A DNA stretch of 38,990 nucleotides, taken from Thermoplasmatota archaeon. GTDB lineage: Archaea; Thermoplasmatota; Thermoplasmata; Lutacidiplasmatales; JAMCUS01. Under the pieces are notes generated by a model. That model did no database searches, was not told the origin of the DNA, and saw only the letters and a list, made by a program, of their open reading frames with translations. The stretch lies in contig JAMCUS010000020.1 of assembly GCA_023379385.1 (NCBI GenBank), positions 1-38,990 of the forward strand, given 5' to 3'. Below, one piece after another: positions 7,812 to 17,723 of this stretch (its first letter is position 1; each line of letters starts with the position of its first letter). Both the position numbers and the translations under genes were made by a program.

Positions 7812-9131
7812 CTAAATCCCCCTGAGATCAAGTTCAAGATCGGTTATGTTATTAAGAGCTCCTTCGTAGTCCAAAAACAGTGGTATAATGGTGTCATCTG
7901 CTTTATCAAGACGTACAAATTGAAGTTCCTTTTTTAAGAACGCGGTATCTTTTTCATTGTAACTGCCATTTAGCAATGCGTCAATAAAATCATGACTGTG
8001 CGTTGTAACAAAGATCTGGACCCCATCTTTTGCAAGTTCGATAAATAATTTTACAATCTCATTGATATATCCAGGATGCAAGTGATTCTCGGGTTCTTCA
8101 ATCGATATTATTTTGACACCATCTTGCGCATAAATGTAATATACAATTTCAGCTATTTTTTTAAATCCATCACCCATCAGTTCAAATGGAACTTCTACTG
8201 TCTCCGTATCTTTTTTCTGCACAATTTTATTAAAAGTAAATCGTTGAATACTTTCCATTATATTTCTATTTTTAATAAAATTTTCTGTATTCATTACTGC
8301 AATTTCATTAAAAGATTGATTACGAAGAATATTTATAAGTATATGGTCATCTATATAACTAAATTTCTTTTTAGTTGTTTTTTTGTCTTCTTCTTCATTT
8401 ATGGATTCAAACATAGTAGAATCAGGATTAAGGTTAGAGTCAAGCCAAATACTGTTAAGTATTGCTAATGGCAACACCATTAAAGTGCTTTTAAGTACTG
8501 TAGCATTATTTAATTTTTTATGCTTTTTTAACCAATCATTTACTAAAGAGTGGAATTCACTTAGAAATTTATTCCACTCCATATTAACCGATCTGTTTTT
8601 TATGATTGGTAAATAAGTAGTATACGGCCCCGACTTTTTGCTGGTTTCCATGATTTTAATGCTGTTATTGTATAAAAATTGTCTAAGGCTTTTATAATTT
8701 TCAATGTTATTAGCAAACAAAAGAGATAACTCGGTTATATCCTTATAATTCAGCTTTGTTAATTTAATTTTATTTGATCTTTCTAAAGAATTGGTTTCTT
8801 CTAAAAAATTGGTGATAATTTTCTTCAGGATGTTAATCAATTTAGTATGTACATCCATATCTGTTGCTTTTTTTATTGTTAATGATTTTTTTCTATGTTC
8901 TGAAAAAGTTAATTTTATAGACCCTTCAGATGATCGTTCACGAAGCAAATAACCTGGAAAATCCATATATTTTGATAAAACGTCGTGTAGGTTAAATGTA
9001 ATGTAAAGCGCCTCTTGTAATGTTGTTTTCCCGGTATTGTTTCTGCCTGTAATTACATTTAACATTTTGGGTTTAAAAGTAAAATTTTCAAAGATCTTAA
9101 AATTTTTAATATCTATTTCTGTTATGTGCAT
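7812..9131 (-). CDS. OLD-type AAA (AAA_15/AAA_21) ATPase
   Basis: The 439-residue protein starts with ITEIDIKNFKIFENF and has Walker A GRNNTGKTT (about 29-37), as in OLD/RecF-type ABC ATPases. An ABC-signature-like LMGDGFK lies near 318-324, Walker B IISIEEPENHLHP near 342-353, and the His switch TTHSH near 376-380. The middle (about 90-300) is a diverged helical insertion. ATG 9131 is preceded by an AGGTGGATGAT ribosome binding site and an AT-rich promoter region. It is the first gene of a two-gene operon with the TOPRIM protein. In OLD proteins both parts are one chain; here they are split. A defence role is likely but inferred. Confidence 0.8.
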   Translation of the reverse strand: MHITEIDIKNFKIFENFTFKPKMLNVITGRNNTGKTTLQEALYITFNLHDVLSKYMDFPGYLLRERSSEGSIKLTFSEHRKKSLTIKKATDMDVHTKLINILKKIITNFLEETNSLERSNKIKLTKLNYKDITELSLLFANNIENYKSLRQFLYNNSIKIMETSKKSGPYTTYLPIIKNRSVNMEWNKFLSEFHSLVNDWLKKHKKLNNATVLKSTLMVLPLAILNSIWLDSNLNPDSTMFESINEEEDKKTTKKKFSYIDDHILINILRNQSFNEIAVMNTENFIKNRNIMESIQRFTFNKIVQKKDTETVEVPFELMGDGFKKIAEIVYYIYAQDGVKIISIEEPENHLHPGYINEIVKLFIELAKDGVQIFVTTHSHDFIDALLNGSYNEKDTAFLKKELQFVRLDKADDTIIPLFLDYEGALNNITDLELDLRGI

Positions 9132-9361
9132 ATATCATCCACCTATATTTAATATCTATTTTTCACAAATAGACAATAATTCTTAATCTTAATTTTAATC
9201 TTAATTCTACTTAATGGTGTGATATGAAACATTAATATATTATATTATCTTTACAATTTTAAAACCAATTTTTATAATATTTTTGGAAGAACAATTACGA
9301 TACACTAACTCTAATAATTAAGCATAATGTTATAATATTAAAATATATTTGGTATGATAGG

Positions 9362-12322
9362 ATGGATGAGAATAGTAATAAGGGTTCTGACGAACCAAAG
9401 TTGACTGCAGGTGAAAAGATTCTTCTCCATTTATATGAATATATAAAATACAGAGATAGCTTTGAAGTGCCGTATGAGATTACACAGGACGGTATTGCCG
9501 ACGTAACGGGGGTGCTTAGAAGCCATGTTCCCAGATCTGTTAAGAAATATATTGACAAAAAATATGTTGAAGAGATCGTATCCCATGTAAAGGGTGTGGG
9601 AAGGAGAAGAAAGGTATATTTTCTCACTGCAGACGGTATTGCCTATGCAAAAAAGGTAAAGGAAGGCATAACAAATTTGGAGTGGATATTTGGAAAAAAG
9701 AAAGAGGAAGGCACTGTAAAAACCTCTGTTCTGAACAGCTCCCTTATCAGGGAGGGTTATCTGCATGTAGCCAAGAGCGTAAAGATAAACGATGTTATCC
9801 AGCTGTACAATGAAAAGATCGCAGAGGGTTATGAAGGAGTTATCATATCAAGAATTAATATAAACGAAATAAGAAGATACACGGAACACGGCGCCGTATT
9901 CTGTTTGACCAGCATAAGTGGAAGTATGAATATATCTCCACTTAATACGGAGCAGATATTATCTGTAATTCAGAAAATTATTAATAAAAATAAAAAAACA
10001 ATTATCATACTGGATGGTGTTGAGTATATAACACGTGTGATTTCAAAGGAGCAGGGTATTAAGTTTGTAGATTATCTTAATGATCTTATCAAATCCTCAA
10101 CCTCTGTAATGGTCATAACCAATAATGAGCCGACATATGATGAAGAGGTTTTCAATATGATTTACAGGTATTCTGTAAACATATCACCGTCACAGCATGG
10201 AATAAAACAGCTCCAGATGTATCTTACCAAAAATTATGTTTTCTCTACAAGAATCCCCAAACGTGTCAATATCCTCGATCGGGACAGGGAATTGACAGAA
10301 ATAACAGAGGCTATTACCAGGCAGGGCTCGTCTGTGGTAATGATCTGTGGTGTTGCCGGATCTGGCAAGACAACAGTAGCTACAGAGGTGGCACACAGGG
10401 TAAGCAGTAAAATGAATGTTTTCTGGCTCAATCTGTATGAATGGTCCAATGTAGTGGGCATTTTGAAGGACATATCAGACATGTTTTCCACCATGCATAA
10501 AACAGCCCTTAAAGATTACATGCAGAAAAAGGATATGGATATAAACGATGCGTTAAAAATTGTGGAAAGGGAGTTGAGTGATACAACTACTCTGATAGTT
10601 ATAGATAATTTTCATAAATCTATGAAGGATGGCAGTGCAATAGTAAATGCTCTTGTAGAACATAACCTTCAGAATCTGAAGTTTATCATTCTCAGCAGGG
10701 AGAAGGTGGACCTCTTTTCAAACAGGGTCATGGAATCTCTGGAGGTCTCTTTTACCATTCAATATCTGGATGATTTCTCTGCAAAGGATGTCATGGACAT
10801 TGCGAATAATAAGATTAAATCACTTGATAGAAAGGATATTAAAGAAATATACGATCGTATAGGTGGGAATCCGGAGGCTATCCTTATTTCTGTGAGCCCG
10901 GAGGATATAAAGAATCCTACAAGCAATTTATACTCTTTTGTGTATGACGAGTTATATTCGGCTCTCTCCCGTGAAGAAAAGGATATGCTCTCACAGCTCT
11001 CTATTTACAGAAGGGCTGTAGATATGGAAGCATTTACCATAAAAAGTATGGAAACCATGGAGGTTATGAATAGACTTATCAGGAAAAGTTTCATAAAATA
11101 CCATGACGGCAAATACAGTCCTTATAAGATAATCCAGCAATTCTTTATAAATCAGGGTGGAACGGTCATATGGGAGTTACACAAAAAAGCTGCAAATTAC
11201 TTGATAAATATGGATAACATGGATAAGGAGGGTATAGAGGAACTTTTATATCATGCTTCAAATGCACACGACGAAAATTTTTTTGTAGATATTGTAATAA
11301 GGCTTATTGAAAGAATGGGTGCCGATACAGTCGCACCCCTGTACGAAAATTTTGAAAAAAATAAACCCATGCACTATCTTGTATCAGGATGGCTTAAGGC
11401 TCTTCAGGGATCGGAAAATGAGGCCATGCTGGAGTTTGAAAAATCTTTGCCTTGGAATTATATCCGCACCCCTGATCTGCTGGCCATTGCAATTCATGCT
11501 GAATGGGTTATGATCAAGCATGGTAATAAAAATATCAATGAACACAACAATATAGGTTACGGTATGGGAGAGTACAGTTCAACCGGGATAATATACAGAA
11601 AGCTCATCAATGGGTTTCAGTCGATTTTTTATGGAAATCTCAGGTCCACCTATGCAGATCTGGAAAAATGCAATCTTCTTATAGCAGAGATGTCAGAGGT
11701 TCTTACCAGATCAGACTATACAAAATTGAGAGTATGGATAGAACTTGAATTTGCATTGATAGAGATTTTCTCAGGCAATGTAAAGGAAGGTGATACACAC
11801 ATAAATACACTCATGGATGTTTCAGCACAGTGGGAAAATAACTACATATATGTAGAGGTAAGGTTTTACATTTATTTATATTATATAATAATGATGGATA
11901 AACAGAAATCGGAATATGATCTCATGCATCTTTCAAAAATATTTGACAGGCAGAAAATGAGGAGTTATGATACAGACATGGGCTATCTGTACATGATCAT
12001 GTTCGAAAAGGAAAAAATAGATAGACCCATGGATGGACCGTTTTACAGTGCTGTTAAGGAGCTTAACAGAGGCATAAATGAGATCAAAAAAAGGAATTTC
12101 ATCAGGGCTGTTGAGAATACGGAAAAAGCTGCGGATATATTCACTTCGTTGAATATGCTCTGGTTTACCGCTGTATCCTTTATGAGAATGGCGGAGGCGT
12201 ACACAAAAAGTGGTAATGATTCAGATGCAGAAAGAGCATATAACTCTGCAAAGAAAATTTTAGGTTCTATCGGAGCCCATAAATATTTTGATTTGATGAA
12301 GCATCAGACTGATGTGCGGTAA
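9362..12322 (+). CDS. wHTH-DUF835-STAND NTPase-TPR regulatory protein
   Basis: This 986-residue multidomain protein starts with a winged helix-turn-helix (about 15-105). A DUF835-like domain follows (about 130-255, with TIIILDGVEYI near 213-223). Next is an NB-ARC/STAND-type ATPase with Walker A GVAGSGKTT (330-338), Walker B LIVIDNF (411-417) and IGGNPEAI near 500. The C-terminal half is helical and TPR-like. STAND proteins act as ligand-gated switches that oligomerise; with an N-terminal DNA-binding domain this one is probably a transcription regulator (inference). It is divergent from the ATPase/TOPRIM operon and shares its AT-rich promoter region. A role as an immune sensor of that operon is possible but unsupported. 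Confidence 0.8.
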   Translation: MDENSNKGSDEPKLTAGEKILLHLYEYIKYRDSFEVPYEITQDGIADVTGVLRSHVPRSVKKYIDKKYVEEIVSHVKGVGRRRKVYFLTADGIAYAKKVKEGITNLEWIFGKKKEEGTVKTSVLNSSLIREGYLHVAKSVKINDVIQLYNEKIAEGYEGVIISRININEIRRYTEHGAVFCLTSISGSMNISPLNTEQILSVIQKIINKNKKTIIILDGVEYITRVISKEQGIKFVDYLNDLIKSSTSVMVITNNEPTYDEEVFNMIYRYSVNISPSQHGIKQLQMYLTKNYVFSTRIPKRVNILDRDRELTEITEAITRQGSSVVMICGVAGSGKTTVATEVAHRVSSKMNVFWLNLYEWSNVVGILKDISDMFSTMHKTALKDYMQKKDMDINDALKIVERELSDTTTLIVIDNFHKSMKDGSAIVNALVEHNLQNLKFIILSREKVDLFSNRVMESLEVSFTIQYLDDFSAKDVMDIANNKIKSLDRKDIKEIYDRIGGNPEAILISVSPEDIKNPTSNLYSFVYDELYSALSREEKDMLSQLSIYRRAVDMEAFTIKSMETMEVMNRLIRKSFIKYHDGKYSPYKIIQQFFINQGGTVIWELHKKAANYLINMDNMDKEGIEELLYHASNAHDENFFVDIVIRLIERMGADTVAPLYENFEKNKPMHYLVSGWLKALQGSENEAMLEFEKSLPWNYIRTPDLLAIAIHAEWVMIKHGNKNINEHNNIGYGMGEYSSTGIIYRKLINGFQSIFYGNLRSTYADLEKCNLLIAEMSEVLTRSDYTKLRVWIELEFALIEIFSGNVKEGDTHINTLMDVSAQWENNYIYVEVRFYIYLYYIIMMDKQKSEYDLMHLSKIFDRQKMRSYDTDMGYLYMIMFEKEKIDRPMDGPFYSAVKELNRGINEIKKRNFIRAVENTEKAADIFTSLNMLWFTAVSFMRMAEAYTKSGNDSDAERAYNSAKKILGSIGAHKYFDLMKHQTDVR

Positions 12323-12344
12323 TTGCACCGCTCATGGCTCTGCG

Positions 12345-13013
12345 TCAGTGAATAGCTCTCAGCAGTATGGTTATTCTGTATACGGTTCTTCCGTTTTTTA
12401 CACCAAAAATTTTTCTGCTTATTTTGGACTCGACCCTGTACATTTTTTTCAGATCCGATGCGAATCTGGTTGCCTCTCTTCCATCCATCATATAGAGATC
12501 AATACCGCCTTTTACCATCTCATTATCCGTAACTCTGTAATCAGCAGATTTTTTTGCGATTCTATCAAGCTCCTGTTCATTGAAATTTCTTATCTGCATT
12601 ATGGCTTCATAATATCCACCCTGGTATCTGGAACACTGCACACACACGCCATGTATCTTTCTTATGATGGTGTCCCTTTTGAGGGTTATCTGGTTTCCAT
12701 CAGGCAATTCAATATCTGCCTTTACACCGCATGCATACTGATGTTCATCCCCGGCTCCAATTTCCACTTCCAGAGAGGCAAGCCTGTATCCGGGTAACAG
12801 AACAACAAAATTTTTAATATAATCTTCTAGATTGATCTTTTCCACCCACTTCTTTCCAATTTTAACAGAATTGCAGTATCTGCATGTTTCATGGTTTATT
12901 TTCTCGGGTATGGATAATATATCATGTTTTTTCATATAGCAGCTTATACACATCCCTTCGTACAGATCTTTTTCCTCTTCCTTTCCACAGATAATACAGT
13001 ACATGGCAATCAT
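12345..13013 (-). CDS. nmd3: NMD3 family ribosome-associated protein
   Basis: Archaeal homologue of eukaryotic NMD3, the 60S export and maturation adaptor; in archaea it is thought to bind the large ribosomal subunit. The 222-residue protein has the diagnostic four CxxC pairs: C6/C9, C22/C25, C44/C47 and C124/C127, followed by RYQGGYYEAIMQIR. ATG 13013 overlaps the stop of the DUF424 gene (TGATG), showing translational coupling. A second Met three codons on (13004) would give MYCIICGK, which is also a plausible family start. It is the last gene of the mcm-DUF424-nmd3 operon and is convergent with the STAND gene. Confidence 0.9.
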   Translation of the reverse strand: MIAMYCIICGKEEEKDLYEGMCISCYMKKHDILSIPEKINHETCRYCNSVKIGKKWVEKINLEDYIKNFVVLLPGYRLASLEVEIGAGDEHQYACGVKADIELPDGNQITLKRDTIIRKIHGVCVQCSRYQGGYYEAIMQIRNFNEQELDRIAKKSADYRVTDNEMVKGGIDLYMMDGREATRFASDLKKMYRVESKISRKIFGVKNGRTVYRITILLRAIH

Positions 13014-13318
13014 CAGATCTGTACAATTATGGCATGCATTATGCTGTCTATGGTCATAACGGAGGAGGTATCAACAAAGCCGTTATCCACGGCAATTCTC
13101 ACCGTGTAATTCCCGAACAGATTGCAGTTGGTAGCGATCTCCAGAGCCTCAAGGAATTGCAGATCACTTACCACCTCTGTTCCATAAAATTTTTCAGATA
13201 TGAGTATATCAATATTGTTATGGTGTATACACTTACCTATAATATCCGCATCCGCCGCAGCCAGAACGGATCCCATTCCGGACCTGTTCCATTTAAGTAC
13301 TATGCTGTTCTCCGCCAT
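13013..13318 (-). CDS. DUF424 family protein
   Basis: The 101-residue protein matches the archaeal DUF424 pattern: a short N-terminal strand, LAAADADIIGK, SEKFYGTEVV, and a C-terminal region with the GLVD-like GFVDTSSV. DUF424 proteins are small, conserved in archaea and often lie beside translation genes. Their biochemical role is not established. The ATG at 13318 has a GGTGA ribosome binding site inside the end of mcm and starts one base after the mcm stop. It overlaps nmd3 by a base, so all three genes are coupled. Confidence 0.85.
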   Translation of the reverse strand: MAENSIVLKWNRSGMGSVLAAADADIIGKCIHHNNIDILISEKFYGTEVVSDLQFLEALEIATNCNLFGNYTVRIAVDNGFVDTSSVMTIDSIMHAIIVQI

Positions 13319-13319
13319 C

Positions 13320-15431
13320 TCATTTCACCACGTTATATATCTTTTTATTGTTTATAGTTGTTGTATAGATCACACCTGAATTGCTCATGGCAAAAAGCAG
13401 TCTCTCCACTTCTTCCTCACTTATTCCCTTGCTCTTTGCTACCTCCTTGATTTCCTCAAACGATGCCTCTTTTCTAAGTCCAGTATGCAGCGCCTCAATT
13501 ATAGCTGTCATATCCTTTATTCCAGATCTTTTTTTACTGCTTATACCGCTGGAAAACATGTCTATATCAGGCTCTCCATTTTCATTTGTAGAGGTCATCT
13601 GAATAAAGGATTCTACGATTTTTATCGCTCTTTCCACATCACTCATTGTTACCTTATTGGATAATCTCATTTTTGCGGAGGACTCTGATAATCTGATGTA
13701 CGCTTCCAGTTGCCTGGCGGTTATAGGTATAGGATGATCACCCTGCTTTGCCCTGCTTCTTTTGCTGACGTAGTAGTTCAGTATGTAATCCATGGAATCC
13801 GGTTCCATAACAGGATAAATATTGTTTCTTGCATATGATATATATTTTTTTAAGAACTCCAGTGGGAATACAGGTTGATGCGTATCCAGTGTATCCTCCA
13901 TTTTCTCTTCAGCTATATTTTCATTGTAAACGTCTATTTCTCCAGCTCTGTGCGACTCAAGAATGTGCCTGGCTATACGGGTATCCTTCTCTTCGTTGGA
14001 TATATCATAAAGGGGAAAGATCACATCAAATCTTGTCAGGAGGGTTGTCGGTAACTTGGTCTGCTCCAGTACGGACTGCTCCTGATCAAATCGTCCCAGG
14101 GTAGGGTTGGCAGCCGCCAGTACCGAACACTGGGCAGGCAGGGTTGCCGTAATACCCGCTTTGGCAATGCTTATGGTCTGCTGCTCCAGTGCTTCATGCA
14201 TGCTTGATCGATCTTCTTCATTCATTTTATCAAGTTCGTCTATGCATGCTATACCTTTATTGGCAAGAACAAGCATACCTGCTTCAAGAGTCCATCGCCC
14301 GTCCAGCGTATCATCGCGGACCGCTGCAGCGGTCAGACCTGCTGCAGTGGTGGATTTTCCACTTGCGTAAACACCTCTCGGAGCAAGAGAGGCAACGTAT
14401 CTCAACAGCTGGGATTTTGCGGTGCCTGGATCTCCCAGAAGAAGGATGTGTATATCTCCCTTTATCTTAATACCGTCTTTAAGGACCTTGCTCACACCAC
14501 CGAATAACTGGAGGGCTATTGCCTCTTTTACAATCTCCATACCACCTATGCTGGGTGCAATGGAATTCACGATTTTGTTGGATATTTCATCATCCATGGC
14601 TATCTTCTTAAAAGTCTCTATTTCATCCGGTGTTATCTCCAGATCTGCGTATTCATGTTTTTCGGTATTGATGGATACAGCATCAATAAATATATCAAAA
14701 AAGCTTCTTTTGCCCTTGCCTTCATATTCAATTGACTTTACAATACCTGTAACCACGACTCTTATACCGGGTATGACCAGCCCTGTTATATCGTCCTCTA
14801 AATTAACAATAATATGCTGAAGCTGCGTACCCCTGCTGGAAAAATCGGAGGTATCTTCAACCTCTATCCTTTGAAAATCCAGGAATCTGGAGAGTTTATC
14901 TTCCAGTACAAATTTTGTACTGGCCTGATTTTTTCCGCAGCCACCCTGATCCGTATAACATTCGGACGGTAGCCTGATTACCAGTGTATCCTGTGGTTCT
15001 ACGATATATTTATTACAACTTTTGCATCTGAACACGGCCTCTACAATTTTTGGTCTGACATCACTTGCCTTTCTAACCATTCCCTCTATAGAGATGAATT
15101 TGTTGAGATGTATTGCCCTCACGTCCCGGATATTAATACAGTACTCATCTGGCAGCTCTTCTATACGGATATGCACCGTATTTGCAGGAACCTCTCTGTC
15201 AGAAAAATAGGTGGATACTATATATTCCCTTCCCGCATTGAGTATCTCTTCAGGATTATTGAGAAGCTCCACCGCAAATTCAGGACTGAATCGTTCTATT
15301 ATTTTAAACGGGATTTTAACGGTTCTTTTTTCCGGATACCGTACCTTCATCATAAGGAGATCTGGCAGTATTGATTTATCATCAAACAGGTCATGCCATT
15401 TTGCAGTAATCTCATCTTTACTAAAGACCAT
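13320..15431 (-). CDS. mcm: MCM replicative DNA helicase
   Basis: Archaeal MCM forms the ring helicase that unwinds DNA at the replication fork. The protein has the N-terminal domain with a zinc site (Cys at about 138, 141, 160 and 167, counting from the upper Met). The AAA+ core has Walker A GDPGTAKS (335-342), Walker B CIDELDKM (about 398-405) and the arginine finger in LLTRFD (R469). A C-terminal winged helix (about 630-705) ends the chain. Length is normal for the family. Two Mets compete for the start: 15437 and 15431. The GAGGT motif lies only one base before the first but six before the second, so 15431 is preferred. It is first in the operon with DUF424 and nmd3. Confidence 0.97.
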   Translation of the reverse strand: MVFSKDEITAKWHDLFDDKSILPDLLMMKVRYPEKRTVKIPFKIIERFSPEFAVELLNNPEEILNAGREYIVSTYFSDREVPANTVHIRIEELPDEYCINIRDVRAIHLNKFISIEGMVRKASDVRPKIVEAVFRCKSCNKYIVEPQDTLVIRLPSECYTDQGGCGKNQASTKFVLEDKLSRFLDFQRIEVEDTSDFSSRGTQLQHIIVNLEDDITGLVIPGIRVVVTGIVKSIEYEGKGKRSFFDIFIDAVSINTEKHEYADLEITPDEIETFKKIAMDDEISNKIVNSIAPSIGGMEIVKEAIALQLFGGVSKVLKDGIKIKGDIHILLLGDPGTAKSQLLRYVASLAPRGVYASGKSTTAAGLTAAAVRDDTLDGRWTLEAGMLVLANKGIACIDELDKMNEEDRSSMHEALEQQTISIAKAGITATLPAQCSVLAAANPTLGRFDQEQSVLEQTKLPTTLLTRFDVIFPLYDISNEEKDTRIARHILESHRAGEIDVYNENIAEEKMEDTLDTHQPVFPLEFLKKYISYARNNIYPVMEPDSMDYILNYYVSKRSRAKQGDHPIPITARQLEAYIRLSESSAKMRLSNKVTMSDVERAIKIVESFIQMTSTNENGEPDIDMFSSGISSKKRSGIKDMTAIIEALHTGLRKEASFEEIKEVAKSKGISEEEVERLLFAMSNSGVIYTTTINNKKIYNVVK

Positions 15432-15526
15432 TCTCATACCTCTTTTAATTTTTTAACAGTTATTAACCCTGCACCCATTTTTGTTTTCGTCTGATCCCTT
15501 CTGAAGAAACACAATACGTGAGTATG

Positions 15527-15690
15527 TAGAGGAATAGGGACTGAAATTGCAAACCTTTCCTCTATTTTACCATTAATGCATGATCACGGTTGCCGCGGAC
15601 CTGTGGAGCCCCCGTGGGTGTGCATCTGTTTCTCCGATCTGACTTCTGCTTTTCTTTCATGTTTTCAGGCCTCTTCCGCCGGGGAAGGGT
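15527..15690. other. Structured, GC-rich intergenic segment (candidate small RNA)
   Basis: Three potential stems lie in the 270-base gap between mcm and the next gene. TAGAGGAA (15527-15534) is complementary to TTCCTCTA (15557-15564). The unusually GC-rich part around 15577-15626 has ATGCA/TGCAT outer and CACGG/CCGTG inner pairings. TTCC/GGAA pairs near 15667-15688. GC-rich islands in AT-rich archaeal genomes often mark structured RNAs. No known RNA family is recognised and the transcribed strand is unknown. Confidence 0.35.
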
Positions 15691-15704
15691 GGTTGACTCT
15701 CAAG

Positions 15705-17501
15705 TTATGCTCTTTTCCTCTTTTTTGAATTGTTTTTAATATCATTTTTTTTCTGATCATCGGCTTCACCGGAGGATTCCTCTGTTTTGCTTCCGCTGGT
15801 ATTATCCTCTTTCAGTAAGGATTCTGTATCTTCATTCTCCTTTTTACCGTTCTTATAACGGGTTACCAAATTTTGAATAACCACTTTATCAGGATTCTGT
15901 GCAGCATCATCCTTTTTTTCCGATTTAACTGTTTTATTCATTGATACAGTGGTTTTTTTATCATTGACTTTAATATTTTTGTCTGTAATGATCTCTCCGG
16001 TTTCTGCGTCGTGGTGGATGCCTGCATCTTTACCGATATCTTTTATCTCACCTGTGTCTGTCTCTCCGCCGGCACCGGAGGATTTGACCTTATTTTCATT
16101 GTACGCAGATCTATCAGTTTCATCTTTACCTGAATAACCATGCGGGGGCATATTCAATGATATATCACGGTGAAGTATCTTTTTTTTAATATTCTTCTGC
16201 TTTGTATCGTATGGTATAGACACCTCCTTCAAATCAGATCTATCCTCAATGTTATCAATGGTTTTATTGCCACTGTCAATTGTGGATAAATTAGCTGTTT
16301 TTAATTCCTCTTTGTCCGGAGCCCTGACCTCACCTTCTGGTAATTTATCTTTATCATTATCTTTGTCTACCGGTAATTCATTTATTTTTTTCTCCAGATC
16401 TGTAATAAAGATATCTTTATCCGGTTCACCCGATTGCAAATCTGTTTTTCCTGCAGTTTCGTTTAGCTCTTTTTCAATGTCATTAACCCAGTCCTTGTTC
16501 TGTTCTTCTTTGCTGGCGTTATCATCCGATGGAGTTTCTGTCTGCGGATTGCCACTTCCATCGCTTTCAATGGCATGGCTATCGTTTATAATAACTGTTT
16601 TATCTGTAACGGTTTTACCATCTGCAGATGCGGTAACGGGTTCCGTTGATTCTCTGGCAACAGGATTCATATTCTTTATTTCGGCGGGAACTTTATCTTT
16701 CTGCTGTATGATCTCTGCCACACTGATCTTTTCATCTGCCCTGAGCTGTAAATCATCTGCAGTTTTGCCATCTGGTTTAGCAATATTCTCAACATCCCTG
16801 TTCACAGATAGTTCACCTTTCTGTTGGTCAGCAGTTATGTCATGCGGTGGTTCTTCTTTTTTATCAGTAATAACAGGTATAACTTCCTTCGCCGGGACAT
16901 TCTGTTTCTCTGTCTGTTTCGCTTCACTCCCCGTGTTATCTCCTGTAACATTGCGTGCTGATTCCTTACCTTTATCAATACCTGGCTTAACATCGTTAAG
17001 CATGGATTCAAGTTGCATTATCGTTTCATCACTTATTATTGTTTTATTGCCAGGCGTGTTACTATCTGTATTAATAACACTGTTTTGCACAGGTTTTTCC
17101 GCTTGCGGTTCAATCTGGGGAGGTGTAAAAGTCTGTTGAGGAGTTGCTTTTGCACCTGTGATAATTTGTGGAGCTGCTGTAACCGATGGTTTTTTTGAGA
17201 GGAAAGAAAAGTTAAACGGCAGCTTTATAAAAGGAATTTTTTTTGGTTTGCTAACCTCTGCAACAACTCCGTGCACACCCTCCATTTTTTTCATCTGTTC
17301 TCTTGCATAAATTTCGTGCAGGACCAACTTAGGATCTTCTGCAGTAGCCATTAAAAATTTTTTTCTTGTGGATACATAGAGTGAAAAAAACAGGATAGCC
17401 ATTGCCATAAATAAGAGTATAATAATAATCTGAATTGTAGAAAAGCCTGTGGCTATATACGGAATATATACAACCTCTGAATCTGAAAAGAGGATCACCA
17501 T
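15705..17501 (-). CDS. Membrane-anchored protein with long disordered charged region
   Basis: The 598-residue protein has one strong membrane helix (about residues 20-44, IIIILLFMAMAILFF) followed by a basic stop (STRKKF). A short ordered part extends to about residue 100. The remaining ~480 residues are low complexity, rich in Asp, Glu, Lys, Thr and Asn, and end in a basic NSKKRKRA tail. The long region is most likely disordered and cytoplasmic by the positive-inside rule. No family is recognised; anchored scaffolding is only a guess. ATG 17501 directly follows a GAGGTGGT motif. A GTG one codon on has better spacing. Confidence 0.6.
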   Translation of the reverse strand: MVILFSDSEVVYIPYIATGFSTIQIIIILLFMAMAILFFSLYVSTRKKFLMATAEDPKLVLHEIYAREQMKKMEGVHGVVAEVSKPKKIPFIKLPFNFSFLSKKPSVTAAPQIITGAKATPQQTFTPPQIEPQAEKPVQNSVINTDSNTPGNKTIISDETIMQLESMLNDVKPGIDKGKESARNVTGDNTGSEAKQTEKQNVPAKEVIPVITDKKEEPPHDITADQQKGELSVNRDVENIAKPDGKTADDLQLRADEKISVAEIIQQKDKVPAEIKNMNPVARESTEPVTASADGKTVTDKTVIINDSHAIESDGSGNPQTETPSDDNASKEEQNKDWVNDIEKELNETAGKTDLQSGEPDKDIFITDLEKKINELPVDKDNDKDKLPEGEVRAPDKEELKTANLSTIDSGNKTIDNIEDRSDLKEVSIPYDTKQKNIKKKILHRDISLNMPPHGYSGKDETDRSAYNENKVKSSGAGGETDTGEIKDIGKDAGIHHDAETGEIITDKNIKVNDKKTTVSMNKTVKSEKKDDAAQNPDKVVIQNLVTRYKNGKKENEDTESLLKEDNTSGSKTEESSGEADDQKKNDIKNNSKKRKRA

Positions 17502-17723
17502 ACCACCTCGTAGTTTAACATCCTGTTATTCATATTGTTACCACACCTTTACTTAATATGCCAGTTCCAATACATCATTGTTCTACGATAAGGACATATT
17601 ATTTCTGCCATACAATCTGTAAGTCCCAAAATATATAAGCAAATACAATATATAAAAATATTTGTAATTTTCAGTTATGAATAATAATAATAAAATATTG
17701 AAAGATGAAAAAGAGATGCACCT

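Noticed and set aside
16249-17139. 296-codon plus-strand ORF
   Set aside because: It is antisense to the low-complexity part of the membrane-anchored protein and consists of Ser/Leu/Phe strings typical of shadow frames.
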